Origin: Tepidamorphaceae bacterium | GTDB taxonomy: Bacteria > Pseudomonadota > Alphaproteobacteria > Rhizobiales > Tepidamorphaceae | Length of the DNA stretch: 64,000 bases | Assembly (NCBI GenBank): GCA_028279445.1 | Contig: JANQNT010000004.1 | Location: forward strand, 82,246-146,245 | Direction: 5' to 3' | Part shown: piece after piece, positions 15,618 to 22,727 of the stretch | Position numbering within the stretch: position 1 is the stretch's first letter | Layout of the letters: every line of letters begins with the position of its first letter | The notes under the pieces: generated by a model | Database searches by the model: none | Seen by the model: only the letters and a program-made list of their open reading frames with translations | Told to the model about the DNA's origin: nothing | Program-made: the position numbers and the translations under genes

Positions 15618-15640
15618 GTTATCGCGCAATGAGCAAAAAT
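15612..15640 (+). promoter_or_regulatory. Candidate promoter of aerR-ppsR
   Basis: TTGACA at 15612-15617 is followed after 17 bp by AAAAAT (15635-15640), 4 of 6 to the -10 consensus. The -35 overlaps the right PpsR box. Between here and the aerR start chosen at 15952 there is no other gene; the sequence holds a further PpsR-like box at 15702-15719 and, otherwise, nothing I recognise. Confidence 0.4.
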
Positions 15641-15701
15641 CGGCGCGTACCTTTATACGTCTCGACACCTGCTTTTCGCGAGCTAAGCGAACATGCCTAG
15701 G

Positions 15702-15719
15702 TGTCATGACGGCTTAACG
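15702..15719. promoter_or_regulatory. Third PpsR-like box before aerR
   Basis: TGT-N12-ACG. Together with the next six bases it matches the bchE-upstream site (1281-1304) at 20 of 24 positions, including the identical core GCTTAACGGT. An operator here ends 7 bp before the earliest possible ATG (15727), which argues that aerR translation starts further downstream. Confidence 0.5.
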
Positions 15720-15951
15720 GTGTATCATGGCTGAGCCCGCGACACGAACGCCAAGAAGTCCGAGAGGGGGCACGAGCAGGCACATGACGGCCGGGGTCCG
15801 GCACCGTGTGACGCTCCGCCAAGAGGGCGAAAACGGCCATAGCTGTCCCGGCCGGGACGAGTCAGGAGCGCAAGACTCCGAACTCCTCCGGCGCGCTGAC
15901 ATGAATCAGGCGCAGGTGCTTGCACGCAGGGTCAAGCACGGGAGAGCACTC

Positions 15952-17001
15952 ATGGCTGTTTTTCGGGAGGCATTCCAGCATCTGGAACGGTTGATCCAGG
16001 CGCCGGGATCGCGCGGCCGCAATAACGACACCGGCCGCGCCACGGACACAAAAAGAACGCCACACAAACCACGCGGCGAAGCACCTCCGGCAGGTGCGCG
16101 CGAAGGCAGCACAAACGGGGCTGCTTCAGGCGCGAATGGATCAGCGGGGGAGGCCAGCATGAACATACAGGAAGGATCGACGGATACGCCCGCGGTTCAT
16201 GGCGCAGGCAACGAGCCGCAACAGGGCGAACTGATGCGCGCCATCGAGGCGGAGGTGCTGCCGCGCCTGTTCCTGGCGCACAGCGTTGGCCAGCATGCCA
16301 GCGATCCCGACGTGGTCGTCGCCGCCAAGGGCGCGATCGACGCGACACATATAAAGGAGTTCGCCGAACTCCTCATTCAGGACGGCAACGACCCCGCTGA
16401 GGCCTTTGTCGACACGCAGATGGCGCGCGGCCTGTCGGTGGAGCGCATTCTCATCGACCTGTTCGCACCCGCCGCCCGTGAGTTGGGCGATATGTGGCTG
16501 CGCGACGAATGCACCTTCTCCGAGGTGACCATCGGGCTGTGCACGCTCGAAACGCTGCTGATGCGCCATGCCGGAAACCGCACCGTGGTGCCGTTCGGCG
16601 ACGACGACCACATGGCGCTGTTCGCCCCGCTGCCCGGCGAGCAGCACGTTTTCGGCCTGCAGATCGTCAAGGAACTGTTCCGCACCGCGGGGTGGACGGT
16701 TTGCTGCCCGGCTTCAGAGAGTCAGGACGGGTTACTTAAGGCTGTTCACGGCGAATGGTTCACAATGGTCGGTCTTTCTGCTAGCAGGGCAGAATCATTG
16801 GCACAGAGTGCGCCGATCATCGACGCGATCCGCCAATGCTCGTGCAACCCGAACATCATCGTTGTCGTCGGCGGACAGTTCGTTGGCAAGGATGGTCCGC
16901 ACGCCTGCGGTGCCGATATCGTGGCGCTCGATGGCCATGACGGGTTGGAACTGGTCGAGCGTATGGTTGACGAGCGTAGGGAGCGCAGCCTTTGCCACTA
17001 G
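15952..17001 (+). CDS. aerR: AerR/PpaA cobalamin-binding antirepressor of PpsR
   Basis: B12-binding photoreceptor-type regulator that counteracts PpsR/CrtJ. An open frame runs from 15727, but I chose the ATG at 15952 (MAVFREAFQHLERL) because GGGAGAG lies just upstream and operator sequence precedes 15727. A second in-frame ATG at 16159 has an excellent GGGGAGG site 5 nt upstream and gives a 280-aa form (MNIQEGSTD), so long and short forms are possible. The first 70 residues are low-complexity and poorly conserved-looking. Then comes a helical B12-domain cap (RILIDLFAPAARELGDMW), followed by a Rossmann domain with GEQHVFG, whose His (codon at 16645) is in the E-x-H-x2-G position expected to ligate cobalt, and IVVVGGQFVG. 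It ends 6 bp before ppsR. Confidence 0.88.
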   Translation: MAVFREAFQHLERLIQAPGSRGRNNDTGRATDTKRTPHKPRGEAPPAGAREGSTNGAASGANGSAGEASMNIQEGSTDTPAVHGAGNEPQQGELMRAIEAEVLPRLFLAHSVGQHASDPDVVVAAKGAIDATHIKEFAELLIQDGNDPAEAFVDTQMARGLSVERILIDLFAPAARELGDMWLRDECTFSEVTIGLCTLETLLMRHAGNRTVVPFGDDDHMALFAPLPGEQHVFGLQIVKELFRTAGWTVCCPASESQDGLLKAVHGEWFTMVGLSASRAESLAQSAPIIDAIRQCSCNPNIIVVVGGQFVGKDGPHACGADIVALDGHDGLELVERMVDERRERSLCH

Positions 17002-17007
17002 ACCGCG

Positions 17008-18495
17008 ATGGGACAGGTTATGGATCGCCCTGAACAGGCAGAGACACCTTTGAACACGACGATCGCGCACCGCTTCAAGGATGCGCAGAACCAGCTTGCT
17101 GACGTCGACCTGGATGCGGCGGCCGACCTGATTGCTGCGGCCGCCGACATTGCCCTGATCCTTGACGATCAGGGCACCATTCTCGACCTGGCGTTGACCG
17201 ATCCCGATCTTCTCAAGGAAGGTTGCAAGAACTGGATCGGTCAGCGCCTGGCCGATGTGGTCACTGCGGAGACCCGCGCCAAGACCGAGACGATGCTGCA
17301 GGAAGGGCTCGATGCGGGCCTGTCGCGGCGACGCGAGATCAATCATCCCTCGCCCACCGGCACCGACCTGCCGGTGCGCTATGTGGCGGTACGCGCCGGC
17401 GACACCGGACGCGTTGTCGCATTCGGCCGCGACATCCGGCCCATCGCCGAGTTGCAGCAGCGCCTGGTCAACACGCAGATATCGATGGAGCGCGAGTACA
17501 CCCGCCTGCGCCAGGCGGAATCCTGCTACCGGCTGCTGTTCCAGATGTCCTCGGAAGCAGTGCTCATCATCGACGCGGCGACCATGGCCGTCACCGACGC
17601 CAATCCCGCCGCCGCGACGCTTGCCGGAACCCAGATCGCCAAACTCGTCGGCCGGCGCGCCTCCCATGTTTTCGCCAGCGACGACCGCGATGCGGTCAAG
17701 GCGCTGCTGTCGGCCGCGCTCAGCGGCGGCAAGTCAACCAAGCTCGGCGTGCGGCTGGCCAATGACGCGGCCCAGGTGGAACTGTCCGCCTCCCTGTTCA
17801 AGCAGTCGGCCTCCGCGCATCTGCTGTTGCGCCTGTCGCGGCCGCGCTCGGAGACGGATAATCTCATCACCATCGATCGCGGCGCCATGCTCGATGCGAT
17901 CGAGCGCATGCCCGACGGCTTCGTGCTGATCGATGCGGAGCGCAAGGTGATCAGCGCCAACGCGGCATTCGGCGACATGGTTCAGGTCGCCAGCACCGAG
18001 CTGTTGCGCGATCGGCTGATCGATACCTGGTTCCAGCGCGCCAACATCGACAGCAACGTGCTGCTGGCCAATCTGCGACAGCACGGCGTCGTGCGCCGCT
18101 TTCCGACTGTCCTGCGCGGCGAACTGGGATCGCTCGAAGACGTCGAGATCACCGCCGTTTCAGCAAGCGCGGAAGCCGTGCCGCTGTTCGGCCTGGTCGT
18201 TCGCCGCGCACCGCGCGCTGCCCCCGCCGACGGATTCGTCGACGGCCTGCCGGCCCATTCCGCCGAGCAACTGACCGACCTGATCGGCCATATGTCGCTG
18301 AAGGAGGTGGTCCGTGAGACCACCGATGTGATCGAGAGATTGTGCATCGAGGCAGCCCTCAAGCTGACCGGCGACAACCGTGCCTCCGCGGCGCAGATGC
18401 TGGGCCTCAGCCGCCAGAGCCTGTACGCCAAGATGCGCCGTTTCGGCCTCGGTGACCTCAACCCCGAGACCAATCCCCGCGTCAGCAACCACTGA
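17008..18495 (+). CDS. ppsR: PpsR/CrtJ redox-responsive photosynthesis repressor
   Basis: DNA-binding repressor of bch, crt and puc genes under oxygen. The 495-aa protein has an N-terminal helix region, PAS-like segments (for example SSEAVLIIDAATMAVTDANPAAATL and MPDGFVLIDAERKVISANAAF) and a C-terminal Fis-type helix-turn-helix ending ASAAQMLGLSRQSLYAKMRRFG. Cys446 (ERLCIEAAL), just before the recognition helices, matches the conserved HTH cysteine of PpsR. The only other cysteines are Cys73 and Cys173, so a partner cysteine in the central region as in Rhodobacter is not obvious. Start could also be the ATG at 17020. It is cotranscribed with aerR. Confidence 0.95.
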   Translation: MGQVMDRPEQAETPLNTTIAHRFKDAQNQLADVDLDAAADLIAAAADIALILDDQGTILDLALTDPDLLKEGCKNWIGQRLADVVTAETRAKTETMLQEGLDAGLSRRREINHPSPTGTDLPVRYVAVRAGDTGRVVAFGRDIRPIAELQQRLVNTQISMEREYTRLRQAESCYRLLFQMSSEAVLIIDAATMAVTDANPAAATLAGTQIAKLVGRRASHVFASDDRDAVKALLSAALSGGKSTKLGVRLANDAAQVELSASLFKQSASAHLLLRLSRPRSETDNLITIDRGAMLDAIERMPDGFVLIDAERKVISANAAFGDMVQVASTELLRDRLIDTWFQRANIDSNVLLANLRQHGVVRRFPTVLRGELGSLEDVEITAVSASAEAVPLFGLVVRRAPRAAPADGFVDGLPAHSAEQLTDLIGHMSLKEVVRETTDVIERLCIEAALKLTGDNRASAAQMLGLSRQSLYAKMRRFGLGDLNPETNPRVSNH

Positions 18496-18607
18496 CCGCG
18501 GCACGCTCCCGCCGCCGTTCCGCCTAGGGTCAGGAATGCCGTCGCTTGCGCGCATCCCCGTCGGCGCAAAATGACGCGGCTTTTGGCCGTTTGACGGGGG
18601 CGAAAAG

Positions 18608-18648
18608 CGTCAATTTTTATTGACACTTTTGAGCGTCAAGCCTAGCAT
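18608..18648 (+). promoter_or_regulatory. bchG promoter overlapped by a PpsR box
   Basis: CGT-N12-ACA at 18608-18625 overlaps a perfect -35 TTGACA (18620-18625). A 17-bp spacer leads to TAGCAT (18643-18648) as -10. Transcription from it would start near 18655, almost on the bchG ATG at 18657. Confidence 0.6.
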
Positions 18649-18656
18649 TTTTGACC

Positions 18657-19595
18657 ATGACGCGCGCACTGGCAGCAACATCCGGGATGCGCTGGCCGAA
18701 GCCCTCGGCCGTGCTTGAACTGCTCAAGCCGATCACCTGGTTCGCCCCCATGTGGGCCTTTGCCTGCGGCGCCGTTTCGTCCGGAATTGCCTTTTCGGAA
18801 CAATGGCTTGCGGTGTTCACGGGCGTGCTGCTCGCCGGCCCGCTCGTCTGCGCCATGAGCCAGGCAATCAACGACTGGCACGACCGTTTCGTCGACGCCA
18901 TCAACGAGCCCGACCGGCCCATCCCCTCCGGGCGCGTGCCCGGCCAATGGGGCCTTTACATTGCCGGCATCTGGACCGCCTTGTCGCTTGTCGTCGCCAC
19001 CGTGCTCGGTCCCTGGGTGCTCGGCGCAACGGTCATCGGGCTGATGCTCGCATGGGCCTACAGCGCCCCGCCGCTGAGGCTCAAGAACAATGGCTGGTGG
19101 GGCAATGCCGCGGTCGGCTTCAGCTATGAGGGGCTGGCCTGGTTCACCGGTGCGGCGGTGCTGATCGGCGCCTTCCCGGACTGGCGCATCGTCACGCTTG
19201 CGGTGCTCTATTCCATCGGCGCCCACGGCATCATGACGCTCAACGACTTCAAGGCGATCGAGGGCGACCGGCAGATGGGTGTGCGCTCGCTGCCTGTCCA
19301 GCTCGGCGCCGAGAATGCCGCGCGCGTCGCCTGCGTGGTCATGACCGTGCCGCAGGTCGTCGTCATCGCGCTTCTGGTGCAGTGGGGACAGCCCGTCTTC
19401 GCCGCCGCCGTCGCCGCTCTCCTGCTGGCGCAGGGCGCGTTGATGGCCCGCTACCTGCTCAACGCCGCCAGCCTGCACGAGAACCCCTACAAGAACGCGG
19501 CGATCTACAACGCCACCGGCACCACGCTTTATGTGATCGGCATGCTGGTCAGCGCCTTCGCCCTGCGCGGGCTGCTGACGGGGGCGGTGTCATGA
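18657..19595 (+). CDS. bchG: Bacteriochlorophyll synthase BchG
   Basis: UbiA-family prenyltransferase that esterifies bacteriochlorophyllide a with geranylgeranyl (or phytyl) diphosphate in the membrane. From the ATG at 18657 the product is 312 aa with multiple hydrophobic segments, starting LLKPITWFAPMWAFACG. The prenyl-diphosphate motif INDWHDRFVDAINEPDRPIPSG and the second aspartate region LNDFKAIEGDRQMG are intact. A TTG at 18651 or an ATG at 18685 are alternative starts. It overlaps the next gene by 4 bp. Confidence 0.96.
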   Translation: MTRALAATSGMRWPKPSAVLELLKPITWFAPMWAFACGAVSSGIAFSEQWLAVFTGVLLAGPLVCAMSQAINDWHDRFVDAINEPDRPIPSGRVPGQWGLYIAGIWTALSLVVATVLGPWVLGATVIGLMLAWAYSAPPLRLKNNGWWGNAAVGFSYEGLAWFTGAAVLIGAFPDWRIVTLAVLYSIGAHGIMTLNDFKAIEGDRQMGVRSLPVQLGAENAARVACVVMTVPQVVVIALLVQWGQPVFAAAVAALLLAQGALMARYLLNAASLHENPYKNAAIYNATGTTLYVIGMLVSAFALRGLLTGAVS

Positions 19596-20953
19596 CCGCG
19601 CCGGCGACCCAGGCCCCGCTCGGCTGGCTCGGCATCATCCGCCTCGGCCTGGTGCAGACGGCACTCGGCGCCATCGTCGTGCTGACCACCTCGACGCTCA
19701 ACCGCGTCATGGTGGTCGAGCTGGCGCTGCCGGCGATGCTGCCCGGCGCCCTGGTCGGGCTGCATTACGCGGTGCAGATCTCGCGCCCGCGCTGGGGCTA
19801 CGGCTCCGACATGGGCGGCCGGCGCACGCCCTGGATCATCGGCGGCATGGCGGTGCTGTCGCTTGGCGGCTTTGCCGCCGCACTCGCCACCGCGCTGATG
19901 GCAAGCAACACGACCGCCGGCGTGATCGCGGCGCTGGTCGCCTTCACCCTGATCGGCATCGGCGTCGGCGCGTCCGGCACCTCGCTGCTCACCTTGCTGG
20001 CGACACGCGTCGCGCCGGAGCGCCGCGCGCCGGCCGCGACCATCGTCTGGGTGATGATGATCGCCGGCTTCATCGTCACCGCCGGCATCGCCGGCTCCTG
20101 GCTCGACCCGTTCTCGTTGCAGCGCCTTGTGGCGGTCACCGGCGTCGTCGCAGCGCTCGCCTTCCTGCTCTCCGTCGTCGCGGTGATCGGCGTCGAGGGC
20201 CGCAACCCCACACCCCAGGTCGAGACACAAGACGGCGAGAAGCCCGCCTTCCGGCAGGTGATGGCGGAGGTCTGGAATGAGCCCAAGGCGCGCCGCTTCG
20301 CCATCTTCGTCTTCGCCTCGATGCTCGCCTACTCCGCCCAGGACCTGATCCTGGAGCCGTTCGCCGGCGCGGTGTTCGGCTTCACGCCGGGCGAATCCAC
20401 CAAGCTCGCCGGCGTGCAGCATGGCGGCGTGCTGGTCGGCATGGTGCTGGTGGCGTTCGCTGGAATGGGCATCCGCGGCCGCCGCTTCGGCTCGCTGCAG
20501 GCCTGGACGGTGGGCGGCTGCATCGCCTCCGCGCTGGCGCTGTTCGCCCTGTCGCTGTCGGGCGCGTTTCCCGAGACCTGGCCGCTGCGTGCCAATGTCT
20601 TCGCGCTCGGCTTGGCGAACGGCGCCTTCGCCGTTGCCGCCATCGGCTCGATGATGGGGCTGGCCGGAGAAGGCGGCAAGAACCGCGAAGGCGTGCGCAT
20701 GGGGCTGTGGGGCGCAGCCCAGGCGATCGCGTTCGGGCTCGGCGGCTTCCTCGGCACCATGGGTGTCGACGTAGTCCGGGCGCTGAGCGACTCCGTCACC
20801 ATCTCCTACACCAGCGTCTTCATCGGCGAGGGGCTGTTGTTCCTCGTCTCCGCGGCGCTCGCCGCGCGCGTCGGCATCGACCAGTTGCGCGAACGCAAGA
20901 ACCGCCTGTCGGTCGCCGGCGACGGCTATCTGGCAGGCGTTGGAGGACCTTGA
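19592..20953 (+). CDS. PucC/BCH-family transporter between bchG and bchP
   Basis: Membrane protein of 453 aa from the ATG at 19592 (4-bp overlap with bchG), with about 12 hydrophobic segments. Family signatures are TSTLNRVMVVELALPAMLPG near the N-terminus, RPRWGYGSDMGGRRTPWIIGG and YSAQDLILEPFAGAVFG. The same family as LhaA (5349-6776). The gene order bchG - this - bchP equals bchG-orf428-bchP of Rhodobacter. A role in bacteriochlorophyll delivery is likely but unproven. Confidence 0.93.
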   Translation: MTAPATQAPLGWLGIIRLGLVQTALGAIVVLTTSTLNRVMVVELALPAMLPGALVGLHYAVQISRPRWGYGSDMGGRRTPWIIGGMAVLSLGGFAAALATALMASNTTAGVIAALVAFTLIGIGVGASGTSLLTLLATRVAPERRAPAATIVWVMMIAGFIVTAGIAGSWLDPFSLQRLVAVTGVVAALAFLLSVVAVIGVEGRNPTPQVETQDGEKPAFRQVMAEVWNEPKARRFAIFVFASMLAYSAQDLILEPFAGAVFGFTPGESTKLAGVQHGGVLVGMVLVAFAGMGIRGRRFGSLQAWTVGGCIASALALFALSLSGAFPETWPLRANVFALGLANGAFAVAAIGSMMGLAGEGGKNREGVRMGLWGAAQAIAFGLGGFLGTMGVDVVRALSDSVTISYTSVFIGEGLLFLVSAALAARVGIDQLRERKNRLSVAGDGYLAGVGGP

Positions 20954-20957
20954 GACC

Positions 20958-22205
20958 ATGATGCAAGCGACCCCAAAGGCCGATTTCGATTGCGTCGTGG
21001 TCGGCGGCGGCCCGGCCGGCGCGACCGCTGCGAGCTCGCTTGCCCGCGACGGCAGGCGCGTGCTGCTGATCGACAAGGACGGCCGCATCAAGCCCTGCGG
21101 CGGCGCCGTTCCGCCGCGCCTGATCGAAGATTTCGATATCCCCGACGAGTTGCTGGTGGCCAGGATCAAGTCCGCCAAGATGATCGCCCCGTCCGGTCGC
21201 CAGGTGCCGATGCCCATCGAAGGCGGCTATGTCGGCATGGTCGACCGCGAGCACTTCGACGAATGGCTGCGCGAACGCGCCGTGCACGATGGCGCCACCC
21301 GCGCCTACGGCACGTTCGATCACTACACCAGCGACGACGACGGCCTGGTGACCCTGTTCTACAAGCGCAAGGACGCAGCCAAGGATGAACCGCTGGAACG
21401 GGTACGCACCCGCGCCGTGATGGGCTGCGACGGCGCGCGCTCCAGGGTGGCGGCACAGGCGGTCGATGGTGCCGAGCGCATTCCATGCGTCTTCGCCTAT
21501 CACGAGATCGTCCGCTCGCCGCAGGCCGGCGACACCCGCGCCGATTTCGACGCGCAGCGCTGCGACGTCTATTACCAGGGCCGCGTCTCGCCGGATTTCT
21601 ACGGCTGGGTGTTCCCCCATGGCCCCAACACCAGCATCGGCGTCGGCAGTGCCAACAAGGGCTTCTCGCTGCGCGGCGCCACAAAGACCCTGCGCGAGAC
21701 GGCCGGCCTCGACGATGTCGAGACGGTGCGCTGCGAGGGCGCGCCGATCCCGCTCAAGCCGTTGAAGCGCTGGGACGACGGCCGCAACGTCATCGTCGCG
21801 GGCGATGCCGCGGGCATCGTCGCGCCGGCCTCGGGCGAAGGCATCTACTACGCCATGGAAGGCGGTAAGGTGGCCGCCGAAGCGGTGTCGGAATTCCTGG
21901 TGACGGGCGATGCGCGCGCGCTCGCCACCGCGCGCAAGCGCTTCATGAAGGCGCACGGGCGCGTCTTCTGGATCCTCGGCATGATGCAGTACTTCTGGTA
22001 CTCCAGCGACAAGCGCCGCGAGCGCTTCGTCTCCATCTGCGACGATCCGGACGTGCAGCGGCTGACCTGGCAGGCCTACATGAACAAGAAGCTCGTGCGC
22101 GCCAAGCCGCTCGCGCACATGCGCATCTTCTTCAAGGACCTTGCGCATCTGCTGGGCCTTGTCTCGCCCCAGGCCGGCACCCGCGCCAGCAGCGACGCCT
22201 CGTGA
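20958..22205 (+). CDS. bchP: Geranylgeranyl reductase BchP
   Basis: NADPH- and FAD-dependent reduction of the geranylgeranyl tail of bacteriochlorophyll to phytyl. The dinucleotide-binding motif VVVGGGPAGATAASSLA is near the N-terminus, followed by KPCGGAVPPRLIEDF and the FAD-contact region VIVAGDAAGIVAPASGEGIYYAMEGG. I use the ATG at 20958 (415 aa), with GGAGG at 20942-20946; the tandem ATG at 20961 or TTG at 20940 are alternatives. It starts 4 bp after the PucC-like gene. Confidence 0.96.
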   Translation: MMQATPKADFDCVVVGGGPAGATAASSLARDGRRVLLIDKDGRIKPCGGAVPPRLIEDFDIPDELLVARIKSAKMIAPSGRQVPMPIEGGYVGMVDREHFDEWLRERAVHDGATRAYGTFDHYTSDDDGLVTLFYKRKDAAKDEPLERVRTRAVMGCDGARSRVAAQAVDGAERIPCVFAYHEIVRSPQAGDTRADFDAQRCDVYYQGRVSPDFYGWVFPHGPNTSIGVGSANKGFSLRGATKTLRETAGLDDVETVRCEGAPIPLKPLKRWDDGRNVIVAGDAAGIVAPASGEGIYYAMEGGKVAAEAVSEFLVTGDARALATARKRFMKAHGRVFWILGMMQYFWYSSDKRRERFVSICDDPDVQRLTWQAYMNKKLVRAKPLAHMRIFFKDLAHLLGLVSPQAGTRASSDAS

Positions 22206-22222
22206 GCTGATCGCGGCAGGCG

Positions 22223-22483
22223 ATGCTTGATGACCTGATCACCAGCGGACGGCTGGTCGACCTGATCCTGCTGCTGCTGGTCGTAGAATTGATCGCGCTG
22301 ATCGTGCTGCGCCGCGTCCGCCGCACTGGCCCGCGCCTCGGCGACGTGCTGCCCACGCTGGTGTCCGGCGCCTTCCTGCTGCTGGCGCTACGCCTGGCGC
22401 TGACCGGCGCGCAACCGACCTGGATCGCCGCCAGTCTGGCCGGCGCGGGCCTCGCCCATGTGGCCGATCTCGTCCGCCGCTGA
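22223..22483 (+). CDS. Small membrane protein after bchP
   Basis: 86-aa protein with three hydrophobic stretches (LILLLLVVELIALIVL, LVSGAFLLLALRLALTG, WIAASLAGAGLAHVADL) separated by an Arg-rich loop RRVRRTG. No function recognised. It starts 17 bp after bchP in the same direction, so it is probably cotranscribed. Codon use and length look like a genuine gene. Confidence 0.7.
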   Translation: MLDDLITSGRLVDLILLLLVVELIALIVLRRVRRTGPRLGDVLPTLVSGAFLLLALRLALTGAQPTWIAASLAGAGLAHVADLVRR

Positions 22484-22566
22484 GAGCTGCGCCAGATATT
22501 CGTGACAGGCGGGATCAAGCCACCCCGATTTTCAACCAAACGCCTTGGTTTGCTGACGGCTTTTCA

Positions 22567-22584
22567 TGTAAACTGAACTTAACA
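22567..22584 (+). promoter_or_regulatory. Perfect PpsR/CrtJ box upstream of dxs
   Basis: TGTAAACTGAACTTAACA fits TGT-N12-ACA exactly. It lies 143 bp before the dxs start in the 244-bp gap after the small membrane protein. The gap also holds a 6-bp inverted repeat (AACCAA/TTGGTT, 22534-22550) without a T-run; nothing else is recognised in it. Confidence 0.6.
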
Positions 22585-22727
22585 CATTGGCGCCCGTTAA
22601 GGCTCTGAAGCGAGGCGTACAAAGGTCGCACATCGCCGGATGCCTATCCGGCGTATAACGATTATAAGAGCGGCGGGGCAATTTGCGTTTTCGACCGCCC
22701 CGTCCCCCGAGTGTTGGGAGGTAGATT

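Noticed and set aside
15612..15625. A second Fnr box before aerR
   Set aside because: TTGAC is present but the right half ATCGC matches only 3 of 5; too weak.
15727..15951. Start of aerR at the first ATG (15727)
   Set aside because: No ribosome site there, operator-like sequence ends 7 bp before, and the extra 75 residues look non-coding; 15952 has a good ribosome site.
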